64,000 nt of DNA, taken from NCBI GenBank assembly GCA_025024175.1, contig QCXZ01000137.1:72664680-72728679 (forward strand), written 5' to 3'. Position numbers and translations under genes: made by a program. This DNA comes from Rhyzopertha dominica. Taxonomy: Eukaryota; Arthropoda; Insecta; Coleoptera; Bostrichidae. Below the pieces are notes generated by a model that did not search any database, was not told where the DNA came from, and was given only the letters and a program-made list of their open reading frames with translations. Below are positions 33,926 to 44,724 of the stretch, piece after piece. How positions within the stretch are numbered: position 1 is the first letter of the stretch; every line of letters begins with the position of its first letter.

Positions 33926-34462
33926 AGCTTCTATTAGGTTTTCAAATTTGTTTCTCTGGGCTTCGATAGCTTTCTTATATGCCGGGCAATCTTTATTAAA
34001 CACTTCATGTTGGGTATTCCAATCGAGTGAATATTTAGAATTTGCTAAAACACAGTTTACGCACTTTTTTACTGCATTGTTACATTCCGCCAGAGAGTGA
34101 TCTTCTGCACAAATCGGACATGTGATTTTCTTTTTGCAAATTTTAGACGTATGTCCGTATTGATTACAGTTGAAACAACGAATAACGCCAAACTCTTGCA
34201 CAATCCTATAAATACCCCAGCCAATGCCAACTTTTCCCTTAGACATCAGCATCTTGAAGGCATACTCATTAGTTTCAAGTATAATAATAAATCTGTTGTT
34301 TTTTAATGATGATCTGTACAGTAACTTCATTTCACAAAGTTTGTCTTCGAGCTTATTCTGACTAATAATGCTTTTGATTATATTTTCATCGCTTTTTCCA
34401 TATTCCAATTTATCAATACCGATCACCTTAACTCTGCTCCGCAGGAGATTCTTTTTTTGTTG
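33923..34462 (-). CDS. Element E ORF1 (Gag-like, zinc knuckles), 5' incomplete
   Basis: RNA-binding, Gag-like protein of LINEs. The readable part begins RSRVKVIGIDKLEYGKSDENII, shows VGIGWGIYRIVQEFG, then three Cys/His knuckles: CFNCNQYGHTSKIC, CPICAEDHSLAEC and a longer CVNC....HEVFNKDC. It ends FENLIEA. No ATG is found in the open segment, and an in-frame TGA at 34465-34463 closes it upstream, so the N-terminal half is lost or disrupted. The last codon abuts ORF2 in the same frame, separated only by TAG. Confidence 0.88.
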   Translation of the reverse strand, partial: QQKKNLLRSRVKVIGIDKLEYGKSDENIIKSIISQNKLEDKLCEMKLLYRSSLKNNRFIIILETNEYAFKMLMSKGKVGIGWGIYRIVQEFGVIRCFNCNQYGHTSKICKKKITCPICAEDHSLAECNNAVKKCVNCVLANSKYSLDWNTQHEVFNKDCPAYKKAIEAQRNKFENLIEA

Positions 34463-34564
34463 TCATTCTATATTTGACTGAGTTGTCTAAACATATCTGT
34501 GAGAGAATTGTACAGGTTCCTACGTTTATAGGACCTCTGATGGTCTAAAGAAGCAATTAATTGG

Positions 34565-36990
34565 TGTGAACAAGGTATTTCTCTTTAATTACTTTCTGGA
34601 GCTCTTTACTAAACCAACAAGGCTAACTTGATTTGTGAAATCTAAAGCCAATGGCGATTAAGCTTTAAAAGGTTGATATTGTTACAAACATACTCGACCT
34701 TTAAATATTTTTACAACAAAGAATCAAAACATCTGATTCCTCACTAAAGACAAAACATATCCGACATGCTGTAGTCATCAGCCATAATAGCTTTAAAACT
34801 TATGTTTTTGACTTATTATGCCCTTCATACAAAATTATATAGCATTATGGAGGGATGTGGGTAAATACAATATATTAGCAAATACTCCACTTTTAATAAT
34901 TCATCAGTTGTTCTTGCATCTTCTGCGGTCGAGATTTCAGTTGACACCGAAATTGACCTTTACATTTGGTACTGGTAACATAAGAATGAGCTTTATGGTA
35001 AATTCGATAACGTGAAGGAACAAGTTCGGGGTCGCATATTTCATGGGACAATCTCGTTCTAAGAATGCAATTATTATGACATTGGTGTAGACGTTAGTCT
35101 ACAGGCATCTTTTAGTTTCGATTTTGAAGCACATACGTTCTGATAATAAACACAAACACTTGTCGATTCTTGACCTGAAAATGAAATAATGACAATTAAG
35201 ATCACAGCATTATTGTGTTTAAAAATTAGTATGGAAATCGAACAAAGGTTTTATGGATGTCTTGCACTTTAGTGAATCTTTGCTGAGCAGTATGATTAGT
35301 TGGGAATCTGAAATCCATTAAGTTTTCGTTCCAAGCTGACAACCTATTTCCAGAAGCGTTATTGTTATACTGTTTTCCCTAAAACAACCTTTCTTGTTTA
35401 GATGTATAACAACAAGCTACTTCCCTATCTTGCCTAAACGTTTTCTGGTTGTAGTGTGGTCGTTTTCAGACATTACTGATAAATAAACTGTCTAGAGCTC
35501 CAAAGCATATAATTAACTCATATCATATTAGTAACTCATGTAAAGTTACAATTAACCTAACCCCCGTTGTGTACGTTATCCTTGATTAACAAAATTCGTT
35601 ACATCCAAGTGTGTTGTTAAATCGTAAACAGTGCATAAATTAAATTTGCAAAATGCTGATGGTAGGTGTACTGAAATATTTTTCATACAGTACCTTGTTG
35701 AAAGAAAAAAAGCTTTAAACTAATGCTCATCTCTGACAAGTTCAGTGAGAAACATACTTTTCTATATAGATATGTTGTAACTCCAATATGCTTATTTAGA
35801 ATCGATGGTGGCATCTCTTAAAATTATTCTTATATATGTCTTTAATATGTCATCAACTAAAACTTTTGGTTGCAAGACAAAATGTATATTGAAAGATCAT
35901 ACCTACCTTATACTAACATTTCAGAAGAATAACCTTTAGCTTTAATATAAACTTATAGCTCAAATATGCCCTACAATATGTTATTGAAAGCATTCCCCTG
36001 TAATTTGATAGTTATGCAATAAACTGGATTTCTACAAAACAATTGCAGTCCCAGCTGAGGAATTTTCTTCATAAACGGCAGAAGCAATTAATCTGGCAGG
36101 TACACATGTCTTGAAAACATATTTGATCTTTTCGTATATTATGTAGTTGGATTGTGGTTTACCCTGGAGGAACAAACTCAGCTATAGCGTGCTACTCACA
36201 AAGTTACGATGGATGTCTTGCAATACTGGTTTGCTCGTCACTGTCAAAAACAAACACTTGTGTCGACAGGCACAAACTATACTTCCCTGTTTATCGATCG
36301 AGAAGTTTGAAGAAACAACACCTAAAGGGTTCTACCTAAGCATGAAGGAGTCCTGTATTTTACAGGAACATTTTGAAATGTAGGAGTACACTGATAACTT
36401 AAATGCTAAAGAGAAGGAATATATTTAGCAACTTTAAGTTGTGCTAATTAACAACTGATATAAAACAGCTGTAAGTCTATGCCTTAGAGACAATCTTAGA
36501 CAATTTTGAGAACAAAGAACGTAGAATTCTTGCATACTATTATTTACTATTAAAAACGTCACAAAATTTGAATCACTGATTTTTAAAGAAAATAGTACAA
36601 TTCGATTGTCCAGACGTAACAAATCGATCTTTGACTTAAACTTTTTTTTGGTGTAAAAAGCGCGCTATTATATTTAGTTCCATACTTCTTATATGTACTT
36701 TTACGGTTCATTATGTATTATATATGTGTTTAGGTAAAATTGTCTATAAGTAGGTGACAGAATTAGAACAGTAACATCGAGGTACGTTAAACAGCCAGTG
36801 TGATATGTGAATAGTTTTGCAAAGAGCTATTTTGCCGGGAGGCATCACGTCAGAGCTATTTTATTGGGCCCACCTTTTTGGGGCTATTTTGTGTTGTATA
36901 AGAGCTTTTGTGCTTATCGTTCAGAAATAAAAGGCCTTGCATCTGATATATACATATGTTGATATAATGAAGATCAAAAAAGGAACTTTA
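34565..36990. other. No gene recognised
   Basis: About 2.4 kb. An open stretch at 36147-36383 has somewhat coding-like composition but no recognised motif and could be chance. Confidence 0.35.
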
Positions 36991-36992
36991 TA

Positions 36993-37200
36993 TCCGGCTC
37001 GAAGGACCATGTTTTCATGTTGATGTGGTGCACTGAAGTGCCAGCTTCTTTAATTATTTATTTTCGAATGTATACGAAATTTATATACGAAGACACCCAG
37101 TATTTTAATTAATTATTAAGTACTATACACAAACTTTACAAAAATTGTACGCCGGCAAAAAGCAGCGGAATCGTACAAGAGCCGTGTTATTAGAATTCGG
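36993..37200 (-). repeat. Orphan tRNA-Tyr primer site and LTR start of a second LTR retrotransposon
   Basis: TCCGGCTCGAAGGACCA at 36993-37009 is identical to the primer site of the BEL element, and the next bases are TGTTTTCATG, a TG-starting LTR end in the same orientation. The LTR body does not resemble that of 2266-2706, so it is a different family using the same primer. The far end of the LTR could not be fixed; 37200 is an arbitrary limit. No Gag or Pol was found to the left, so only a scrap remains. Confidence 0.55.
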
Positions 37201-37204
37201 TACA

Positions 37205-40200
37205 AGAACTGGTCGAATATTTTAACGCTTAACATATTTACAACTTTTCAGGCATTATTGGGATCTTTCCTAACCCTTCACTATTGTCTTTGTTCGAATG
37301 TCATCAAAATAAACTTGCCGGTTAAGTCGGACGAGCGCTATAAAAGAAGGGTAGGCATGATTATGGCTAATTCCCAAATTCTGTGGGCTATCGCCAAATT
37401 ATAAAATAAATACCTGTGATATCTATGAATAAAAGGGTATATCGGAGTATATAAGAATTAATTAAACAGCATAAATGTTAGAAATTGCAGCTTTTGAATA
37501 ATCAATCGTACATGAAGTAATTACAAAATTGATCTTTATATTTCAAGCTTATGAATTTTTTGCTACCGTCCAATTGGAGCTCATATATATTTGTAATAAT
37601 TCGAATACTTTAAATCGGATGGGACAAGCGTTCAGTTTCCGGAGTAATTGACAAATTAATTAAAATTTAGCCTCCAAAAATCCCTTTCGACACATTTGAG
37701 AGCTATTTAGAAACTTTAAAAGATCCTTGCCCAATTTGTGATCTTAGAACATACAGACTACGAACGCAATTTGATAAGATGGAGGGTTATAGTAACATTA
37801 TTAAGCCAGAATGAAGAAAAGCTAAAACTTGTTGGGAGTAGAATCTTAAGAAGACTCAAGTTATTGTCGAAATGTATGTAATGATATTATTAATTGAAGG
37901 TTCCAAAAGTTAGAGAACAGGTTACAGGTTTATGATAATTTCATACTATATTAGAGAGTTCAAATTAATACTTAACTGAACAGTTTTTTTAACAATAAGT
38001 CAAATAACAGAAGATGATGAAAAGGGAAAATAAGATCATTTTGTCATGCAAATCCATGTGCTTTGACAGATCGAAAAATAGTGCACCTAAGGAGATTTAG
38101 TTTTTTAACAAGCTTTTCCTAAAAGTTAACTCAATACAGCCTGACGCCCACAATAAGATTTATGCTTCTCTCCAATTATTGTAGCACGAAATAATCGGGG
38201 TTAACCGGCAGCTCCATTTCTGTCGCTGGTATTAATTTTCAATTAAACTGAGTCTAACAAGATTGGATACAATGTAAAATTTAATTGGGCTCGCGTATTT
38301 AGGCCAGGAACAATTATTACCGCATGTGCCATATTGCCGTTGGTCACCGTTCCCATACTTGTTGGAATACAGTTTCACCCTTTTGCATCTGCATTCGGCG
38401 AAGTTTTGTGGAGGTTTCTGGGTAAATTATTCATGCTGAAAGCTACTAGTTTCGAGCACGTAGCGTACTTTAATAAGATGCAAAACTTGTTTACGGCATT
38501 GTAGTGTGTTTTGTACCGGGGCAAACAACTTTTTCTTAGTTCTTGCTTATCATAATTTTCAGTCCGAAAAACTGCTGAATACTTTTTTATAACACTTCCT
38601 ATAATATGATAAATATATGCCATTATGCCTTAGCTAGTCAATGTTTCCGTTTGAAGAGCTTAAAAACAGTAAAATTCATGAGGTAAGTACTTACTTATGG
38701 AAACGTGTTGTTAGTCACAACTTTATCTCATCAATGGGAAAAATTCCATCTACATATTTGATAAACGTGAACAAGGATTGTATAGCGTAAGGCAGGTTGG
38801 ACATTCTTAAAGGTAAACTCTTTTATGTCTATTGGATATAGGCGAAAATTGATTCCATTGTCTGAGGGCGAATAATAACGAGAAACACAATAGTGAAAAT
38901 CTATATCTAGATGTTTGAAAATCACTCTGTGTCTCTGATACTACGATAGATACTGGGCTGCNGTTTTCACCATTCAGTTTCCCATTAAAATTGATCCTCA
39001 GACACTGACATCAATTCTCGTCTATCTTCATTAGGTGAAGGGTTTTACCTTTAAAAGTGTCTAATTTGGCAGAGATTTGGACTTCTAGTTAAATCTTGTT
39101 ATTGGTGTTGCGAAAGCTCACTTATGAGTTTTATTTTTAATATTTTCACGGAACGTTATGTTTGCTACTCAAAATACACGAACCAAGTCTTTAGGTTTAT
39201 AGAATTATTTACCTATTTTCGTGAGGTTGTGTTACAATGAACAGATGGCATACGGTTGTTGCCTGCTTCGTTAGTCTATCAAGGCGCATAAATAAATTAG
39301 CCTCACACAGTGTACGCTTGCCCGAAGCACTATAGCCAGAAGCGTCCTTTCAAAGGGCGAGGAGTATACGTGCAGGTTAGCCCTTTATTACACGGCCCCG
39401 TCATTGCAGTCACGCACTCTAACGAACGAACCTCATTATTCTTTTCTTTATGTACCTGCGCTTTCGAAAAGGATATTTGTGTCACTGGTAGACGTTTCCA
39501 TATATTTCTGTGGGTTTCATCGCGTCTTCGCGTCCCAACAAAAGTAATTTGACTTTGTGCAATACCCTTACGCTTTGTTGTACACTACGAGACATAAGAA
39601 GAATGCCATTAATATTTTATAATTTATTACGGACTTCATAGAGCAATCGGACAGTTATAGCAATGGTTGCAGCGACATGTGATAAATGCTTGTTCTTACT
39701 CATCTAAGAATAACATAAGCCATCAGACAGTAGAAACTGTGACGGCTGAAAGAACACGATAGATAAAAATTATTTGATAATGCCATCTCGATGTAATGGA
39801 TTAAAAAATGGCATTATTTGGTAAGTATCACTAACAGTACTTTTCGGAAGATCAGTGCCTTAAGGATTTTCAAAGTTTCTGGCTTTAAGGTATACTTACA
39901 ATGATTACTTGTGAAGTCACTTCCTTTAGTTCTGAGATCACAGAGACGCCGAAAATTATTGTGAGATGCTCATCTATATTACATTATATAAACGCTACAA
40001 CTTTTGTTACCCACCAACTTTAAATATTAGGTTCTTTCTAAAGTAATTAGTTTTAATTTTATTTTTTCCAACAACGGAAAATGATTTCTGCTGCATTCTG
40101 TAAAACTGTTTGTAGTGGCTGGTATTGACAGAAGATTCACTTTTTTCTTCAAAAAAAAAAAGCATTGAAACAGACTGACTGTTTAAAGGACGCTAGAAAA

Positions 40201-42590
40201 GAAAGAAGAGAGTAGAATATATTATTCTATGTATTTACGATGAAAATTGAAATTGATATCTTTAAATTGTCCCTTGGCCTAGTCTTGCATAAAACGAAGG
40301 TACATTATAACGAGCCGATAGATAGATAAATAATAATAAGGTTTGAGTGTTTATTGACTAGCCTGCACGTACTTTGTGCATTTCTTCATTTGTCATATTG
40401 GTGGAGGCGCCAGTTTGTTGACATCGTAAGTATTTTATAGCTCACGTTATATACAGTGTGGCTATGTCTCATTAGCTATAAGATATATAAAAAAGTTCTT
40501 TTCGTAAAACATATATAAATATATATATAAAAGAGATTTGCTATATTTTTATTGCTTTAAGTTATTAACATATGCTCAGCTTTAGCGACATGTGCGTACA
40601 GGTCAATAATGAGTCACTGAGCTGTACCTACGTTCTTGTTGTTCTTGAATAAGCGCAACTTTTCTTTGCTTACCAGCTATATGTATTCTGAAATAACTTT
40701 CGTATCACGTAAATTTCTAAAGCACTGTTATTTGATAGGTGTAATACTGTATGCGTAGGAATTAAGTTCAGTATCAAATACTTCTAATACAAAACAGAAA
40801 ACTAAACTGGAGTTTGGCATTTTAAATATACATATTATATTAAATTACATTAAATAATATCGTTTCTCAATATTATTTAGTGTATACCATTGCAATATAA
40901 CTTAGATGGACTCTGTTTGAGCAGCCTTGCACTGTATAATAAATGCCGAAAAAGACCCAAGCCAGGTCGAAACATTCACTTATTAAAACAACTATATATG
41001 TATATGTTGTATTGAAGAACCCCCAATTAAAAAGAAATACAACGTATGAAACATTAATTCTATACCAGAGGAAATATACTTGTAGAAGTAATTTGAATAT
41101 TTATTTATGGTAGTTACTATGACTAATATAAATTACATAAATAAGGAATAGAAGTGACAAAAACGTGATGCTTTATTCTATGAAGATAGTGCTATCACGA
41201 CACTGCTATCTATTTTGTATTCCTCCAATATTTCGTAGGAAAAGATTGATGATTTTCACTTATCTGGATTTTAACAATTATGTGTTTCTAATATGGACCA
41301 AATTAAACAGTCTCGATTTTTAAAGGTTTAAACGTCATTCAAGTCAAATGTTATTACAAAATCCTTTTGTATTCATCGCTACATAATCGCATTTCTATCT
41401 TGCATACGCATTGTTGTAGTTTTCCAGATTTCCATATCAGCGTTTCTACATTTTTATTAAAGAAAAAGTAAAACCATTTAAGGTATTCTAATAGTTTTGT
41501 AATAATGCTAAACTGATTTAGTCTACTAAATAATTGAAATTGGAAACATCAAATTACAATGCTTGAAATACCGAATGCAAAGTAATAATACCAATTTTAT
41601 TTAACAGATAATACAGTTATGGGTTACTATTGTCTTTTCTTTATACCGAAAGCTTAACTTTGTGCTGTTCTTTTATGATTTGAATAGCTTTTTAATAGCC
41701 CCAAATCTGAATTTGGAGGTTAAGCAACCATATAAGAGACTGAATTCAAGTACTGATACTTTATAGTTGTGTTGGAAAGAGATTCATATAAAATTCAAGG
41801 AAGAAAACCTGTCCTAGTTTATTTTAAGCCAAAGTGCACATACGTAGTTGAATCAAACTGCTGAAAATAAAATGTTATCTCGACATCAAGAAACTTTAAT
41901 CCGAAATAAACCTTATTTAAACTGAAAGAAGTTTATTAGACGTCAGTATATTTAAAATTCCCATTTCCGACTAAATTCCGTCAAAAGCTTCTAACAGAGA
42001 TACCTAAAACTTTAACAGCAGGTCGTTAAACGGACTAGTGCACAAATTCAGGTAGATATTGGACTTCTGAGCTTATCCGATAAACGCGGTTCGTTGGGGT
42101 TGCAACGGCAGGTAGTTTAATGAAAATTTTATCGGGCTTTGCACCACACACTATCCAATTATGCATGAGCAGTGGACATAACAGGCCATCATGGATATTT
42201 TCTCCGATTTAATTCCGTATATTGCTATAATAAATGTCTTTAGATTATTCGCGAACTAGGGTGTCTGGAGCTAAACAAAACTGTAGGTTTGTTTGTATGT
42301 GTATTGTCGTGGAACTGCAGAGCTAATATACATATATGGGGACTTCTCGTTGCTGAATTTCTTGTAATTAAAGAAGTGCTTATTATCAATTAATAAACAA
42401 AAAACCACAGCTTGAATCAAATACGGAATAATTCACGAACATGATCAAGAAACATGCACCTGTGATTTTGCTGGGACGCTTCAATATATAATTATGTTCC
42501 GCAAAACAAAGTAGCTGATGCTATTGCCACATAGAAATTTTAGTTGAAGGTATTAAATTAATTTCATGCACTTTGGAACTTAACGTATGT
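37205..42590. other. Long interval without recognised gene
   Basis: About 5.4 kb, mostly A/T-rich. A short open stretch at about 37671-37814 (plus) follows a TTTAG and contains DPCPICDLRTYRLRTQF with a CxxC; it is not recognised. The stretches 38130-38400, 39290-39560 and 42050-42250 are less A/T-rich, non-repetitive and without long frames. A hammerhead-like remnant lies at 40938-40985. Confidence 0.35.
40938..40985 (+). ncRNA. Decayed hammerhead-like remnant
   Basis: Stem I strands AATAAATG and CACTTATT pair at 7 of 8 positions. Between them: CCGAAAA (core CUGANGA with two changes), helix II GACC/GGTC with loop CAAGCCA and an extra A, then GAAAC and ATT. The pattern GACC...GGTCGAAAC is typical of Penelope-type terminal hammerheads. 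Certainly inactive if real; chance cannot be excluded. Confidence 0.3.
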
Positions 42591-42661
42591 ATAATAATAA
42601 TAATAATAATAACAATAATAATAATAATAATAATAACAACAATAATAATAATAATAATAAT
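42591..42661 (-). repeat. (TAA)n-rich tail of element F
   Basis: 71 bp of TAA/CAA trinucleotides on the plus strand, interrupted by several CAA units. It directly abuts AATAAATATGA on the minus strand, the 3' end of element F. Confidence 0.85.
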
Positions 42662-44720
42662 CATATTTATTGACGTTTAAAACAACAATTAGTTTTTACA
42701 CAAGTCAAGCTCTATAAATATGAAATATAATAATAAAATCACATCAATATGAATCACAACACATTAAAATTACAATTCTTGAACTCTTCAACGTCATAAA
42801 TACAATTTTGAATCAAAATCGATTTCAGTCTTCAGGTAAGATGTTCGTGTGTCAATATATCTTGAAAAGTTTTCAGCATTCTGTTTTAGGTGCAGTAAAC
42901 ACAGTCATAAGCCTCAAGGTAAAAAAGCCGCTTTACAGCCAGCCCTGTATGATTCTAATTATCTTTCTCTATATAGAGAAAATTGTATGCCTTATAGGAG
43001 GGTGTCCCCATACTAGTATGCCATACGTGATTTTTGATTGAAAAGAGCAAAGTATGCAATTGTTAAAGTCTCATTTGATACATTATATGCTAGCTGTCGT
43101 ATTAAAAAATATAATTTTACTCTTTGTTTACTCAGTACATCACGTTCAGTTGTTCACAAGAATTTCCTGTCTGTTTATACCTAAAAATTTTATATGATTT
43201 ATAACATCAGGATTCGAGACCTCAACATTTCACATAGTAAATAACATCTTTATTGTTATGTTTTGATTCCAGGACAGGCGATTATTTCTATACCATTCGC
43301 CTGCCCTCGACTGTGCCTCACCCCCCCCCCCCCCCCAATCGGATCAACTCCTCCAGGCTATCCCCCGTTCTGAGCAATGAGGTATCATCAGCAAATAGGG
43401 TACTCTTCGTCGGTGTTAAATATTTTGAAAAGTCATTGACATATATAATGAATAAAACTGGACCCAAAATGGACCCCTGGGGTACCCCATACTCAACCGG
43501 GAGAAAGCTCGATTCAGCACCAGCAATAGAGACTCTCTGAGTTCTGTGGCTCAGAAAAAACGCTAGCAGTTTACAACTTGCTGGGTTAAGATTATAAAAA
43601 TAAAGTTTCCTCAATAATTCAGAGTGTGGGATACAATCAATCTTCCAGTTCTAAAGCCAAACTGATTAAAACAAACTAGGTCACTTTTTTCAAAATAGTC
43701 TTTCAATATAGAGTACTTTCTCCAAAACTTTTGCAAAAATCGGTAATAGTGAGATTGGNTGGTAATTAATTGTGTCATTGGGGTCCCCCTTTTTTAAGAT
43801 TGGTATTACCACCGCTTTTTTAGGCACTTTAGTTAAAACATCAATAAACAAGTCATAGTCACCTGCTGGAGGTCGATAAACTGCGATGACAGTCAAGTGA
43901 AGCTCAGGCAAACTAACATATAAGCAATTTCGCATATGTTTGGCAGTGAAACTTTTGTCAGATGGTTTAGGTGCTTGTCTTCGTCACTTCGAGAAAAGTG
44001 TGACATCATATTGAAGTTTTCTAGGCAGGCAGCTTCACATTCGCTGTGTGTAAGCCAATGTTCACTAAAAGAAAATAGCGGTATGTGTGAACCTTTATCA
44101 GCAAGAAAGGGTTCGATTTCATCAATCTTGTTGCGCATTGATCTTATATTTAAAAATATGATATTAAACTTGCTGTTTTGTGATGAGTCTATATCCGTTG
44201 TCAGTGTTTTTTTAGGTTTTCGGGTTTAGCCTGGGTTTCAGGTGAAAAAACCTGTTGACACATGTTCCAACTGTTCATGTTTTAGGATCCATTGCTCTTT
44301 CTAGATGCTTGAAATCGAGAGTAAACTTGAACGATGAATATAGTTTTGGATCCTTTGGAGTTAACTGTTCAATAATCATTCTCAGATGAAGAGCCCACAA
44401 CAGTTGACTTTTGACGGTATGACGGTGCTTTCTTTTATTTGACGATACCACATGCCATTCTTGATTTTCCTTGCGCTCCATAACCGGGTTATCAGTATTC
44501 TCTTAACTTTTTCTGTAGTCTATGTAGTGGCGGTGAAGATGCCTCTTTGTCAGAGGTTATATTGTCTACATTTTCGATGATTGGTATCAAGTTCTTATTT
44601 GAACTTGAACGCTTTATCGCCTCCTCTGATGATATTGTTGGTAACCTTGTCTCATCAGATGTCGCCAGACTCTTGATTTCGCGAATATATAGAAATTATA
44701 AAACTTTTAAAACACAACAC
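42662..44720 (-). pseudogene. Non-LTR retrotransposon F pseudogene (ORF1 to RT)
   Basis: Minus-strand LINE with large deletions. From right to left: ORF1 pieces (EEAIKRSSSNKN near 44600-44640; ENQEWHVVSSNKRKHR near 44430-44470), and the endonuclease start FNIIFLNIRSMRNKIDEIEPFL and FSFSEHWLTHSEC (44175-44040). After frame changes comes LTVIAVYRPPAGDYDLFIDVL (about 43905-43830). There a deletion fuses it to the RT block VVIPILKKGDPNDTINYxPISLLPIFAKVLEKVL. The RT continues as FFLSHRTQRVS, EYGVPQGSILGPVLFIIYVNDF and FADDTSLL (43590-43350). A run of 16 Cs (43321-43336) follows and the frame is lost. The LINE C-terminus is recognisable at about 43035-42830 (GTPSYKAYNFL..EK). Distinct from E by sequence. 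Confidence 0.85.
43321..43336. repeat. C16 homopolymer inside element F
   Basis: Sixteen consecutive Cs in an otherwise A/T-rich window, located within the RT pseudogene after the FADD box. Confidence 0.95.
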
Positions 44721-44724
44721 GGAT

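Larger units (their letters stand above)
30861..34560 (-). mobile_element. Non-LTR retrotransposon E, nearly full length
   Basis: Minus-strand LINE-type element: ORF1 remnant (34462-33923), intact ORF2 (33922-31061), 3' UTR of about 175 bp, AATAAATAGTA and a (TTA)n tail at 30886-30861. It is by far the best preserved LINE in the window. The 5' end is not defined; ORF1 reads into a TGA at 34465-34463 and the sequence up to about 34560 only faintly resembles ORF1. Same general lineage as C by motif style. No RNase H domain follows the RT. Confidence 0.92.

Noticed and set aside
33895..33930. CTGATGAGTCCCGC on the plus strand looks like a hammerhead core
   Set aside because: No GAAA at the required place and no stem I; it is antisense to the ORF1/ORF2 junction of element E.
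36147..36383. 78-codon open frame with fairly coding-like residues
   Set aside because: Two overlapping frames look equally plausible, and neither shows a known domain; left unannotated.
37671..37814. Short frame with DPCPICDL after a TTTAG, exon-like
   Set aside because: Less than 50 codons, only one CxxC pair and no donor/partner exon identified; could be chance.
42591..42661. Trinucleotide run as a CRISPR-like or satellite array
   Set aside because: Simple TAA/CAA repeat without spacers; it is the tail of LINE F.
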